This document shows, in pieces, positions 8,388-16,198 of a stretch of DNA of 64,000 bases. The position numbers and the translations under genes are program-made. How positions within the stretch are numbered: the stretch's first letter is position 1; each line of letters opens with the position of its first letter. This stretch comes from Lentilactobacillus kisonensis DSM 19906 = JCM 15041 (lineage in GTDB: Bacteria > Bacillota > Bacilli > Lactobacillales > Lactobacillaceae): contig NZ_AZEB01000010.1 in assembly GCF_001434135.1 (NCBI RefSeq), positions 1 to 64,000 of the forward strand, written 5' to 3'. The notes under the pieces are model-generated. The model was not told where the DNA came from. It did not search any database and was given only the letters and a program-made list of their open reading frames with translations.

Positions 8388-8594
8388 TTGATCAAAGTTG
8401 GCTTAATCATCAGCCTCTTGGTCGTCGCCTTCTTCTGTGATTACTACAAATCAGACTTCCACCAAACACCAATTTTCTGGATCCTTACCATCATTGAAGT
8501 TGGTTGCACCACTTTTTCTGGTGGCTACGTGGGCTGGCAAATTACGGCAAGATTTCAAACTAAGAAAAAGGGTCAGGGTAAAAATGAAAGCTAA
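8388..8594 (+). CDS. Small two-helix membrane protein 5 (start uncertain)
   Basis: From a TTG at 8388 this gives 68 residues: helix KVGLIISLLVVAFFC, helix FWILTIIEVGCTTFSGGYVGW, then a lysine-rich tail. The TTG has no clear ribosome site. A strong GGAGGAG stands upstream at 8322-8328 and is correctly spaced for an in-frame ATC at 8337, which would give 85 residues starting RTHRIHH. The next gene overlaps its end by 11 bases. Family not recognised. Confidence 0.6.
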   Translation: MIKVGLIISLLVVAFFCDYYKSDFHQTPIFWILTIIEVGCTTFSGGYVGWQITARFQTKKKGQGKNES

Positions 8595-8931
8595 CAAGTA
8601 TATCACCCATTACTTTAAAACTAATTCAACGGAATATCGCCAAGCCGTCATTAATCAACAGACCTTCCGAATTGGGAAACGCGTCTTTCACCTATCGACA
8701 CTTTGCTGGATGCTACTCATTGTTTCATTAAGCCTACTCGCCATTTCTGAGACCAGTGGCTTAGGGTTCACCCTCTTTGGAATTGCCATTTTAGGCTTCA
8801 TCGATGTGGTCAACGCAAGCCTGATTGCCCGGGGACTCGGAATAATTTCAAGCATCATCTTGAGTACCCTATTGACGCTTATCTTTGGAGGCTTACTGCT
8901 GTTTTTAGCCGCTATTCTCTTCCATTTCTAG
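8584..8931 (+). CDS. Small membrane protein 6
   Basis: A 115-residue protein with a soluble N-terminal part (about 40 residues, YITHYFKTNSTEYRQAV) and a helix-rich remainder of about three segments (LCWMLLIVSLSLLAI, FTLFGIAILGFIDVV, IISSIILSTLLTLIFGGLLLFLAAILF). ATG at 8584 overlaps the preceding stop by 11 bases. An in-frame ATG at 8437 lies deep inside gene 5. Last of the cluster; unknown family. Confidence 0.7.
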   Translation: MKANKYITHYFKTNSTEYRQAVINQQTFRIGKRVFHLSTLCWMLLIVSLSLLAISETSGLGFTLFGIAILGFIDVVNASLIARGLGIISSIILSTLLTLIFGGLLLFLAAILFHF

Positions 8932-8943
8932 TAACCGCCCAGC

Positions 8944-9300
8944 CTATTTTAGTTGAGCTTTCAATTGCTTCAACCTATCTAAAATGAGATTTTTTGAGTA
9001 GCCACCTTTCCTTAGCTCGTCATCGCTCAGCTGGTTGAGTTGTGTAAAGAACCATCGGCTGAGGTTGAAATATTCACTGTGAGGAACCGCAAACGTCAAT
9101 CGTGCTAATTTTTCAGCTGCTAGGTTGTATTGCCGATTATCAATCAATTTCTGTAAATCCAACTGATGGGGCAGCTGTTCTCCCTGCTTCTTAGGAAACA
9201 CAATTTGAGTTGGCCCACCATTTTTACCGCTAATCATCACGCCTAATCCTTGGCCAATTGATCGAATTTGCCGAGTTAAAAAATCTTCATCTTGTTGCAT
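8944..9300 (-). CDS. DUF6483-like cytoplasmic protein
   Basis: A 118-residue soluble, helical protein. The N-terminal block DFLTRQIRSIGQGLGVM and the later LDLQKLIDNRQYNLAAEKL fit the DUF6483 proteins common in lactobacilli. No catalytic motif seen. ATG follows AGGGATGA. It converges on the small membrane-protein cluster with a 12-base gap and has no partner. Family assignment is from memory and moderate. Confidence 0.6.
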   Translation of the reverse strand: MQQDEDFLTRQIRSIGQGLGVMISGKNGGPTQIVFPKKQGEQLPHQLDLQKLIDNRQYNLAAEKLARLTFAVPHSEYFNLSRWFFTQLNQLSDDELRKGGYSKNLILDRLKQLKAQLK

Positions 9301-9418
9301 CAGATCATCCCTATCTTGCGAATTTGTTGAAGGTCATTGCTAACATATCATGATCGGATTACCATTGATAGCAAACGGGCACGGTATTCGACTAATGTAA
9401 ACAACTTTAATCATCCTA

Positions 9419-9537
9419 AGTGAGCGGAGCAAAGCGCTTAGAAATCGGAGTGTAAGCACCTGTCGAGGAAATTCCTGGGTTTGGAATTTTTTCGATAGGT
9501 GCTTACACGCAGATTCCTGCTTTGCACAGTTGTCCTA
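9419..9537. repeat. Hairpin repeat copy 1 (type A)
   Basis: About 119 bp that folds on itself end to end. The left end AGTGAGCGGAGCAAAGCG pairs with the right end CTTTGCACAGTTGTCCT. Inner arms GTGTAAGCACC and GGTGCTTACAC pair, and the apex has TTCC TGGGTTT GGAA. The upper arm CCTGTCGA/TCGATAGG is private to this copy. It fills most of the gap between 9300 and 9589, so it lies upstream of both divergent genes. Confidence 0.9.
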
Positions 9538-9588
9538 CATAAAAGCTTCACTCGATAACCAATCGAAAACTAAAGAGGTGTGGTTTGC

Positions 9589-10161
9589 ATGTATGTCACG
9601 AACCAATTAATCAGATTGCGCAAACAATTCGGCTTTACCCAGACTGATGTTGCGAAAAAGATTCACGTTTCAAGGCAAACTGTCTCCCACTGGGAAAACG
9701 GCCGAACTTACCCAGATATTCAAAGTCTCCAGTTACTTTGCGAATTATATGACGTCTCGCTAACTGATTTAGTTAGTGGCGACCTCACAGTAATGAAGGG
9801 AAACTTAAAACGACAACGCATTGGCCGCTTAATGGTGGTAATCATCGGCTGCATTATTTTGACCTACCTTTCGCTGCTAACAATGCGTTGGGTTCCGGTC
9901 GGTATTGCCATGATGCTAGTAGCAACATTTGCAACACTTGGGGTTGTCTTTAGCATTATCCTAATCACCCAAACCAAGTTTCTTGAGTTAAATACATATC
10001 GTCAAATTTTACACTATTTAAAGACGGGTGAAGCTAATCCCGTCAAAAAAAGCACTAAGCAAAGAACCGTGATCATTGTCACTTCGGCTTTGCTTGGTGC
10101 TGCTATTGGGCTTACCTTAACGCTATTAATTGGCATCTTCATTTTGGGATGGCATTTTTAA
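9589..10161 (+). CDS. XRE-family regulator with membrane domain
   Basis: 190 residues. HTH_3 domain in residues about 3-60 (FTQTDVAKKIHVSRQTVSHWENGR, YPDIQSL), then from about residue 82 two helices (LMVVIIGCIILTYLSLL, GIAMMLVATFATLGVVFSIIL), a cytoplasmic loop and two C-terminal helices. ATG at 9589 is favoured over a GTG three codons earlier because AAGAGGTG is better placed. No transporter gene is next to it; the following gene is another XRE membrane protein. Confidence 0.82.
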   Translation: MYVTNQLIRLRKQFGFTQTDVAKKIHVSRQTVSHWENGRTYPDIQSLQLLCELYDVSLTDLVSGDLTVMKGNLKRQRIGRLMVVIIGCIILTYLSLLTMRWVPVGIAMMLVATFATLGVVFSIILITQTKFLELNTYRQILHYLKTGEANPVKKSTKQRTVIIVTSALLGAAIGLTLTLLIGIFILGWHF

Positions 10162-10295
10162 CTTCAGCCAAATTTTAAGTTAATTAGTCATTAATTTGAA
10201 GCTTATCTGTCGGTTTAACGGTACTTTAGGTTTCACTTCGCAAACTAATTAAGACATGCTATATTGAACATAGACACAAGAAGGGTGGGATTACC

Positions 10296-10817
10296 ATGGA
10301 GGATTTAGCTCAACAACTAAAAGAGGCCCGCATTAACCGCGGGCTATCACAAAACGAAGTCGCGACCATCCTGCATGTTTCCCGACAATCGATCTCAAAG
10401 TGGGAAAATGGTCGCGGCTATCCGGATATTGATAATTTGATTTCACTAAGCCAATTATACCAAACCTCCACTGACCAGCTACTTAAACAAAATGACCAGC
10501 TCGCCCAGGAAGTTCAGGAACACAAGACGATTCCAATGGGTCAAAACAAGCCCAAACAGGCTTCCATGGCGCTCTACCAGAATAACGACGAAGGCATCAT
10601 TCTCTTAATTTTAACGCTGGTTTCCGCGTTGGTACCAATTGTTGGAATATTCTTACCAATGTACGTTCTTTGGCGAAACAACAAATACAACAGTCTTCAC
10701 AAGACAATTATTGTCGTTTCAGCTGTTGTCATTCTAATTAGTTTAGTGAGTGTTTATGTGATTATTAGTGACAATTGGCTTCATCCATCTGGCACCAAAA
10801 TTTACAAGATTAACTAG
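10296..10817 (+). CDS. XRE-family regulator with two C-terminal helices
   Basis: 173 residues. N-terminal HTH_3 (LSQNEVATILHVSRQSISKWENGRGYPDIDNL, residues about 18-50), a polar linker, then helices about 98-122 and 135-157. AGAAGGGTGGG precedes the ATG. It resembles PspC-free membrane XRE proteins of lactobacilli. The last eight bases overlap the convergent gene at 10810. Target unknown. Confidence 0.8.
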   Translation: MEDLAQQLKEARINRGLSQNEVATILHVSRQSISKWENGRGYPDIDNLISLSQLYQTSTDQLLKQNDQLAQEVQEHKTIPMGQNKPKQASMALYQNNDEGIILLILTLVSALVPIVGIFLPMYVLWRNNKYNSLHKTIIVVSAVVILISLVSVYVIISDNWLHPSGTKIYKIN

Positions 10818-11145
10818 TCGTGACGTGGATTCGATGATTGGTAACTTTGGTCTTTAACTGAGTTTGATAAATAACGCTGCCAACCTTTCGTGTCATATGT
10901 AACGTTACTTTATTTCGAGTAGGCTGGGAAAGGCTCTTTTTCACGATTGAACCGACAATCCCTTTGGCCTTGACGTGAGACACATCGGTAATCTGATTAC
11001 CACGGGTTGTGACATCATATCGGGCTTCCCAAGAAAGCGCAGAAACGTGCGAAACCCGATAGGTAGCCGCGTGAATTCGAACAGTTGCGCACAAGGTTAA
11101 AATAACGATTGTCATTGCCATCATCAACTTTTTGATTTGGTTCAT
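10810..11145 (-). CDS. Small secreted or surface protein
   Basis: 111 residues: basic N-terminus NQIKKLMM, hydrophobic core AMTIVILTLCATV, then a likely signal-peptidase site near IHAA-TY. The mature part, about 85 residues, is basic and beta-rich with no cysteines. GAGGGG lies almost directly before this ATG, so spacing is poor. An upstream ATG at 11172 is an alternative but would put charge and a second hydrophobic segment before the signal. Unknown function. Probably co-transcribed with the upstream 11202 gene. Confidence 0.6.
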   Translation of the reverse strand: MNQIKKLMMAMTIVILTLCATVRIHAATYRVSHVSALSWEARYDVTTRGNQITDVSHVKAKGIVGSIVKKSLSQPTRNKVTLHMTRKVGSVIYQTQLKTKVTNHRIHVTTS

Positions 11146-11201
11146 CCCCTCGAGAATTATTGCTATAAACATACCCCAATTCCCGGGTTTGCGCAAATTC
11201 G

Positions 11202-11393
11202 CTAGTCCTGAATCTGTTGAAAGGTCCACACATCCAGTATTAAAGTGATGGTTATCACCAAAATGATTTGATCTAAATCACTTACTTGAAATTCACGATT
11301 AACAATCGCCATGATTGGATCAATTAAAAATCCAAGCGCTGCTATATTAAGGATTCCAAATATCATTGAAAAGAAAATTTGTTTCAACTTCAT
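11202..11393 (-). CDS. Small two-helix membrane protein
   Basis: 63 residues starting at the ATG at 11393 (AAAGGTG upstream). Two helices (IFFSMIFGILNIAALGFLI and LDQIILVITITLILDVWTF) with a short acidic loop. It precedes the secreted protein by 56 bases in the same direction. Not recognised. Confidence 0.6.
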   Translation of the reverse strand: MKLKQIFFSMIFGILNIAALGFLIDPIMAIVNREFQVSDLDQIILVITITLILDVWTFQQIQD

Positions 11394-11600
11394 GGTGGTC
11401 ACCTTTCTCTGGCTATGCTGCTTAACCAATCAACGGCGTTAATTGGTCCTTTTTGCAAAATATACTTTTATTTTAGCACCCAAGATAGTCCCGCCAAGAA
11501 GCTGTTAGTTTACGTCCTCGGTCTTCTGGTTTACCTAAATGGAAACTAGGTTTGCGCTTATTTTTTATCTACGCATTTTTTGAAATGGTTAAAGATAATC

Positions 11601-11640
11601 AAAAAACGGACACAAAATTTTACCTTTGTGCCCGCTTTTT
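11601..11640 (-). terminator. Terminator after the rpsN unit
   Basis: On the minus strand a stem AAAGCGGGCACAAA paired with TTTGTGTCCGTTTTTT closes with a U-run, just four bases after the stop of the 39-residue gene at 11645. It also separates the unit from the divergent region 11394-11600, in which I see nothing else. Confidence 0.8.
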
Positions 11641-11644
11641 GATG

Positions 11645-11764
11645 CTATCCAGCATGCCGCTTTTGAGTCTTAGCTTCCTTGATAATCTTCAGTGCACGTT
11701 TACGAGTCTTAATGCTTGGACTCTGCAGCCACCGATATGCACTTGCTAAATCTTGTTTTTCCAT
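11645..11764 (-). CDS. 39-residue basic protein (putative metal homeostasis protein)
   Basis: Short ORF with AAGGGGTG well placed before ATG. The peptide has the pattern YRWLQSPSIKTRKRALKIIK, a basic helical protein of about 40 residues that I recall as being annotated putative metal homeostasis protein in lactobacilli and streptococci, often beside rpsN or rpmG paralogs. It lies 28 bases after rpsN and before a shared terminator, so the two are co-transcribed. A zinc-limitation role is inferred from this pairing. No metal ligands such as a Cys cluster are visible. Confidence 0.65.
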   Translation of the reverse strand: MEKQDLASAYRWLQSPSIKTRKRALKIIKEAKTQKRHAG

Positions 11765-11792
11765 ATTATCACCCCTTAGAATGACAACTTAC

Positions 11793-12062
11793 CTACCAGC
11801 TTGCCTTGTGAACGCCTGGAATTTGGCCCATGTGAGCATACTTTCGGAAGTTCAATCGGGACATGCCGAACTTTCGCATATAAGCGCGTGGCCGGCCATC
11901 CAATTCATCCCGATTCCGCAGACGAATTGGGTTCGAATCCTTGGGAAGCTTTGCTAATTCAGCATAGTTCCCTTCTTTCTTTAATTCTCGGCGAATATCG
12001 GCATACTTAGCGATCATTGCCTTTTGTCTTTCATATTTTGCAACCTTAGATTTTTTTGCCAT
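11793..12062 (-). CDS. rpsN: 30S ribosomal protein S14, zinc-independent paralog
   Basis: 89 residues and no cysteine, so this is the C-minus form lacking the zinc ribbon. Motifs [13 protein letters not shown] at the N-terminus and [37 protein letters not shown] toward the C-terminus are diagnostic of S14, which sits in the small-subunit head. In Firmicutes the C-minus paralog usually replaces the zinc-binding S14 when zinc is scarce and is under Zur control. A candidate Zur-like site and promoter occur at 12505-12546, but three hairpin repeats lie between promoter and gene. TCCTCC on the plus strand marks the ribosome site. Confidence 0.96.
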   Translation of the reverse strand: MAKKSKVAKYERQKAMIAKYADIRRELKKEGNYAELAKLPKDSNPIRLRNRDELDGRPRAYMRKFGMSRLNFRKYAHMGQIPGVHKASW

Positions 12063-12081
12063 GTTTTCCTCCTAAAAATAA

Positions 12082-12201
12082 AGTGAGCGGAGCAAAGCGT
12101 TTAGAACTCGGAGCATAAGTCTCCACCAGCAGGAATTCCCGGTTTTGGAATTTTTGCTGGTGGTGCTTATGTGCAGAGTTCTGCTTTGCGCAGCTGTCCT
12201 A
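12082..12201. repeat. Hairpin repeat copy 2 (type A), first of tandem triplet
   Basis: Same ends as copy 1 (AGTGAGCGGAGCAAAGCG and GCTTTGCGCAGCTGTCCT). The private upper arm is CCACCAGC paired with GCTGGTGG, and the lower arm GAACTC pairs with GAGTTC. It begins 20 bases upstream of the rpsN start, next to its ribosome site. Confidence 0.92.
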
Positions 12202-12208
12202 AAAATAA

Positions 12209-12328
12209 AGTGAGCGGAGTCAGGCGCTTAGAAACCGGAACGTAAGTCTCCTTGGAGAGAAATTCCTGGGTCTGGAATTTTTCTCCAAGGTGCTTACGTG
12301 TAGGTTTCTGCCTGATGCAGCTATCCTA
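12209..12328. repeat. Hairpin repeat copy 3 (type A), second of tandem triplet
   Basis: Private upper arm CCTTGGAGA paired with TCTCCAAGG; lower arms GAAACC with GGTTTC; basal GTCAGGC with GCCTGA. The junction to copy 2 is CCTAAAAATAAAGTGAGC, the same bases as at the left edge of copy 2, so the array looks like tandem duplication or repeated insertion. Confidence 0.92.
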
Positions 12329-12333
12329 AATAA

Positions 12334-12453
12334 AGTGAGCGGAGCAAAGCGGTTAGGGATCGGAGTGTAAGTTTCCTCTAACGAAAATTCCGGGTTTGGG
12401 GATTTTTGTTAGAGGTGCTTACGCGCAGATCCCTGCTTTGTGCAGCTGTCCTA
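12334..12453. repeat. Hairpin repeat copy 4 (type A), third of tandem triplet
   Basis: Private upper arm CCTCTAACG paired with TGTTAGAGG; lower arms GGGATC with GATCCC. This is the copy nearest the candidate promoter. The three copies together make up nearly all of the predicted 5' leader of rpsN. Confidence 0.92.
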
Positions 12454-12504
12454 ATACAATTCCTAAAAACACCTTTTAAAAATTCATTTGCGATATTCTC
12501 AAAC

Positions 12505-12546
12505 AGTAACGATTACTATTATGTACAAAGTCAATAATTTTGTCAA
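12505..12546 (-). promoter_or_regulatory. rpsN promoter with Zur-like operator
   Basis: On the minus strand TTGACA (12541-12546) and CATAAT (12518-12523) are spaced by 17 bases. Directly after the -10 box lies the dyad AGTAATCGTTACT (12505-12517), close to the Bacillus Zur box core GTAATNATTAC. The position over the start site fits repression by Zur, which is established for C-minus rpsN genes elsewhere. Transcription would then run about 430 bases, through repeat copies 4, 3 and 2, to rpsN. Confidence 0.65.
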
Positions 12547-12583
12547 GCATCATTCTTATTGGAAATTCAATTCTTATCTCAAA

Positions 12584-13189
12584 TCACAACGTGCCCCTAC
12601 GCCTTCGACTCCAATAAACAGCCTCAATCAATAACACACCTAACCATAGCCCCATAGTGACCGGAATAATTTCTCCAGCCGTTTGGCGGTTAAAATACCA
12701 GCTAATAATTGCAATAACACTTAAAATAATAACCAACGGCCAGACTAATTTTCGATTATTCGGCCACCGCTCTAATTTAGATTTGCCAGTTAATTCCTCG
12801 ACCAATCGATTGATTCGCATTAGAACTAAAAGGTTAATCAGGGCTACTAGCAATAGCAATGCCCCAGCAATCCCAGCGTGATGAACAAATAACAAGCTAC
12901 CCAGGAAAACAAAATCAATGGTAACTGCTCCAATTCGCACCGGTTTAATCCAATCCAAGACTTCCTGTTTCTTCAAATACTCTTTCATACCGACATCCTC
13001 CTTCAAGAGAACGTCCAGTGAGATTTGATAATAGTCACTGATTGCAATCAAGCTGTCAATGTCAGGATAACTGTTCTCGGTTTCCCAACTTGAGATCGTT
13101 TGCCGCGACACATTTAGGTGCCCAGCAACTTCCTTTTGGGTTAATTCACGTTTAACACGTTCTTGTTTCAGTCGATCACCAAATCTCAT
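12584..13189 (-). CDS. XRE-family regulator with membrane domain
   Basis: 201 residues. HTH_3 in residues about 5-60 (LTQKEVAGHLNVSRQTISSWE, then SYPDIDSL). From residue about 90 there are four hydrophobic segments (AVTIDFVFLGSLLFVHHAGIAGALLLLVALINLLVL, LVWPLVIILSVIAIISWYF, IIPVTMGLWLGVLLIEAVYW). AGAGGGG before the ATG at 13189. The other 18 codons upstream lack a ribosome site. It is a stand-alone gene here, with no transporter beside it. Confidence 0.82.
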   Translation of the reverse strand: MRFGDRLKQERVKRELTQKEVAGHLNVSRQTISSWETENSYPDIDSLIAISDYYQISLDVLLKEDVGMKEYLKKQEVLDWIKPVRIGAVTIDFVFLGSLLFVHHAGIAGALLLLVALINLLVLMRINRLVEELTGKSKLERWPNNRKLVWPLVIILSVIAIISWYFNRQTAGEIIPVTMGLWLGVLLIEAVYWSRRRRGTL

Positions 13190-13376
13190 CTGGTTGTTCC
13201 CCTCTCTTTTATGTAATGCTAGCTTAACGCCCAATGGCACCAACTACCTAGCAAAGAATCTAGGCAGGCTAATCCACCAGGCCCTAGCTAAATATCGGTA
13301 ACCAGATTTAAGCCAGTTTGCGTTTTGACTTCTAACTATGGCAATGCTATGTTTAAAGGAAATTCGAGGTGCCTTC

Positions 13377-13928
13377 ATGACAACCAATCATATTAAAATT
13401 AGGCCATTACGTCCTGACGAATTAGAAACATTCTGGCAACTAGCCTTTAGCAATCCTAACGCTGAATGGACAAAATGGAATGGCCCTTACTTTCACGACA
13501 AGCTTCCTTCAAAAAGGGCCTTCACGACCATCATCGGTCCTAACGATTGGCTCGGTAACGACTATCGGTGGGTGATTACATTTAACGGTAACCTAGTCGG
13601 CGCGCTCTTTGCCTATTTTGACGATGGCGCTTTAAAGCGTTGGCTAGATATTGGCATCACCATCTATAACGATCATCTCTGGGGCAACCACATTGGGCAA
13701 ACGGCCTTACAACAGTGGCTGAACCACCTATTCAGTGACGTTACTAAACTGCCACACATCGGCTTCACCACTTGGTCTGGCAACAAACGCATGATGGCCC
13801 TCGGCGATCAGGTTGGCATGACCCTCGAAGGCCGCATCCGACAAGTGAGGTACTGGCAAGGCCACTATTATGATTCAGTCAAATATGGTATCTTACGGTC
13901 GGAATGGGAAAAACTAGTAAAACAATAA
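13377..13928 (+). CDS. GNAT acetyltransferase, RimJ/RimL-like
   Basis: 183 residues. Starts IKIRPLRPDELETFWQL, typical of the N-terminal strand of RimJ/RimL-type N-acetyltransferases. The acetyl-CoA binding loop region is LWGNHIGQTAL about residue 112, with the following helix ALQQWLNHLF, and the late block TWSGNKRMMALGDQVGMTLEGRIRQVRYWQGHYYD matches the usual HxxSN-R-x-x-GF-EG-R-x-y ending of this group. GAGGTG precedes the ATG. Substrate unknown: protein N-termini or small amines. Confidence 0.82.
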   Translation: MTTNHIKIRPLRPDELETFWQLAFSNPNAEWTKWNGPYFHDKLPSKRAFTTIIGPNDWLGNDYRWVITFNGNLVGALFAYFDDGALKRWLDIGITIYNDHLWGNHIGQTALQQWLNHLFSDVTKLPHIGFTTWSGNKRMMALGDQVGMTLEGRIRQVRYWQGHYYDSVKYGILRSEWEKLVKQ

Positions 13929-14004
13929 TCAACTACTCACTTTTAGACCAATATTCAAAATAAAATTCCTTTTCATATGATGATTTTAGACTTTCATAAC
14001 TAAG

Positions 14005-14062
14005 AAAAAAGCAAATATTTAGCAATTCATTTAGAGATAACATGCTAGTTACTTGCTTTTTC
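14005..14062 (-). terminator. Terminator after hicAB
   Basis: Long stem on the minus strand: AAAAAGCAAGTA and TAGC pair with GCTA and TATTTGCTTTTTT, ending in a U-run about 50 bases after hicB. It faces the acetyltransferase gene, so may work in both directions. Confidence 0.6.
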
Positions 14063-14113
14063 TATATCTATTAATAAATCATTTAACATAATCCTAAGTT
14101 TCCAAATCCACTA

Positions 14114-14500
14114 CTACACACCAAACTTTGTTTTCAGCGCTTCAGTAAGTACTTGAGACACATTCGTCTTTTGTTCTTTGGCAATATTATTAAGGTACTC
14201 AGGAATCGTCACGTTTTTTCTAATAGTTGGTGAGTACTTCCGCCGAAAGGCTGCAAGATCTACAGAAACATAAGCTAGCTTCTCATCTTTCGTAAGATGA
14301 ACTGCATTTGGTTCAGACGGTTTAGGATAATCTCTTTTATCTTCAAGCAAATTACCGATTAAATCTTCTGCCATTTCAATTGCGTCCACGATATTATTGC
14401 CTTGAGTATATCCACCCTCCAAGTCAGGAACCCGGACAAAAATATAATCGTTATCAGTTTTTAGAATAACTGGATAAATAACTACGTCCTTCTCCATCAT
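14114..14500 (-). CDS. hicB: HicB-type antitoxin
   Basis: 128 residues. The N-terminal half is a HicB-like partial RNase H fold (YPVILKTDNDYIFVRVPDLEGGYTQGNNIVDAIEMAEDLI), which neutralises HicA. The C-terminal third (NVTIPEYLNNIAKEQKTNVSQVLTEALK) is a ribbon-helix-helix DNA-binding domain, so it can autorepress the operon. It follows hicA by 28 bases. GGAGG precedes two adjacent ATGs; the second gives slightly better spacing. Confidence 0.9.
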   Translation of the reverse strand: MMEKDVVIYPVILKTDNDYIFVRVPDLEGGYTQGNNIVDAIEMAEDLIGNLLEDKRDYPKPSEPNAVHLTKDEKLAYVSVDLAAFRRKYSPTIRKNVTIPEYLNNIAKEQKTNVSQVLTEALKTKFGV

Positions 14501-14528
14501 GTAGCCTCCTCACAAAAGCGATATTGTA

Positions 14529-14732
14529 TTAATTATCATGGCTTTTCAGTCCTGACTCTTTCAATATTGCATTTTCTAAACCCTTACCTAATTCTTTAGC
14601 ATGTATGGGAATCATTACTGTTTTTCTCGTTAGTGGGTTAAACATTTTAAGATGGGATGATCCGTTTTGCGATTTCTCAATAAAGCCGTTTTCTTTAAGA
14701 AGCTTGATCATTTGACGCGGTTTCATAGGCAT
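14529..14732 (-). CDS. hicA: HicA-type mRNA interferase toxin
   Basis: 67 residues, the usual HicA size. Motifs MKPRQMIKLLKENGF, then GSSHLKMFNP with the catalytic histidine, and VMIPIHAKELGKGLENAIL. HicA cleaves mRNA and stalls growth when HicB is lost. The ATG at 14732 has GAGGGTG six bases upstream; an ATG two codons later is an alternative. Toxin precedes antitoxin, the normal hicAB order. Confidence 0.9.
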   Translation of the reverse strand: MPMKPRQMIKLLKENGFIEKSQNGSSHLKMFNPLTRKTVMIPIHAKELGKGLENAILKESGLKSHDN

Positions 14733-14804
14733 TAGGGTCACCCTCTTAGTATATTATAACCTTATCATACACATTTAGTGTGTATTTGGCAAATAATCAT
14801 ACTT

Positions 14805-16193
14805 TTATACCTCCTCCTGAAGATTCCTCGTGAATCGCCAAACCTGCCAGGCATCCACCAACACAATAAAGATCAGCATTACTCCAAATAACCACAACGG
14901 CCAGTACCAGCTGGAAGCAATCGATAACTGGCGAACATTATGCGTATTAATGACGATTTGTTTGACGGTCAAATAAAGGGGCAGATTCCCCAGCACTGCA
15001 CAAATTAAGAAAGTAACTGAGTAAATGATAGATTCCCACACCCGCTCTGCGAATAAATCTGCGGTCGTAAATCCCAGTAAAGACATTAAGTTCAACTCGC
15101 CGGCTTGTTGCTTGCTAACAATCATTGTGATGGTGAGTACGTTGGCTAAAATCACAATAAGTGGCGCGCCCAGATAAAAGACAAACGATAAAATGGCATC
15201 AATAAATTGATTCTTGTTACCATTTCCAGGAAAAGTCGTCGTTAGATACATCATCCCAGTTAACAGAAATGATCCGCCAAATAATGGACCAATCAGAGAC
15301 GAGGCATAATTGTGATTCAATAACGTGTTTCGATAAGCCAGGTTCGCGTTTGCATTGCGCTTCCTTGGCAAAATTACTGTCCATAGTTTGATTACCAACG
15401 GCAAAACAATCGGCGTAATCGCCGCAAAGAAAACGATCCCCCAAAACAGGATTTCCATCAACGGCCCAACGTATTCAGCAATGGCCGCCAAGTGATAGCC
15501 ATTTTGAACCGTTCGCTTAATCAACGGAGATACCGTTAATGCGCTTCGATAACCCAGTATCAAAAAGATACCAGAAACCGCAACAACCAACACGCGTACC
15601 AACGAATAGGGCCGGTTACTACTTCGTTTAAAATTAAGCATTTCATTCCGAGCATTCGCAAACAATCTGTGTGAATGGGCAAACCCGGCACCACCGCTGA
15701 TCATCGCCATTGATAAAACGGTTGTTAGAAACGCCAGCCAAGAAAACGTTAGGTGACCATTTGGAAACCAGGATTTCCCTACCAATCCCTGAGCCCAAGC
15801 ATAAAGGGAACTGACTGCTGGGATTGAAACTAAATACCCAATCACTGCACTCATCGCACCAACTAACCCAACTTGACCGCCAATGATGGCCGATAACTGG
15901 CGCGGATTAGCCCCAAGAATCTCCCACTGAACGTATTCCCGACTTAAGTTTTGAACGATTAATCTCACAACTCCGCTTAGAACCATAAACAACGTTGCCA
16001 GGCCAAAAATAGCTGGGAAGATAAAGACGGGGGTTGGATTATGCGGTCCAAGGGCTGCTTGATTCATCATTGCAAAGGTAATGAGGCCGGTAAAGCTCAT
16101 CCCCATTAAAATACTGGCAATGATAAAGAGGACACTAGCACCCAGCCAAGATTTCCACGAGTATTTAAATTGTAACCAGATCATCTTAATCAT
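14805..16193 (-). CDS. FtsX/MacB-type ABC permease
   Basis: 462 residues with about ten helices, of the FtsX-like group. A conserved VQWEILGANPRQLSAIIGGQ block after the third helix and NLMSLLGFTTADLFAERVWE near residue 380 are the two FtsX-type coupling regions. The start ATG at 16193 comes seven bases after the stop of the ATPase. It is a paralog of the permease at 17072 (shared W-LGANP-QLS-IIGGQ, LPR-KR-A-LAYRNT). Probably moves a peptide or lipid with the ATPase at 16199. Confidence 0.85.
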   Translation of the reverse strand: MIKMIWLQFKYSWKSWLGASVLFIIASILMGMSFTGLITFAMMNQAALGPHNPTPVFIFPAIFGLATLFMVLSGVVRLIVQNLSREYVQWEILGANPRQLSAIIGGQVGLVGAMSAVIGYLVSIPAVSSLYAWAQGLVGKSWFPNGHLTFSWLAFLTTVLSMAMISGGAGFAHSHRLFANARNEMLNFKRSSNRPYSLVRVLVVAVSGIFLILGYRSALTVSPLIKRTVQNGYHLAAIAEYVGPLMEILFWGIVFFAAITPIVLPLVIKLWTVILPRKRNANANLAYRNTLLNHNYASSLIGPLFGGSFLLTGMMYLTTTFPGNGNKNQFIDAILSFVFYLGAPLIVILANVLTITMIVSKQQAGELNLMSLLGFTTADLFAERVWESIIYSVTFLICAVLGNLPLYLTVKQIVINTHNVRQLSIASSWYWPLWLFGVMLIFIVLVDAWQVWRFTRNLQEEV

Positions 16194-16198
16194 GGCGA

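Noticed and set aside
9301-9588. Possible small RNA gene between the DUF6483-like and XRE genes
   Set aside because: The structure is fully explained by hairpin repeat copy 1. No separate promoter-terminator pair is visible.
14742-14804. Possible third gene in the hicAB unit
   Set aside because: The gap of about 60 bases has no frame and only the promoter region of the toxin.
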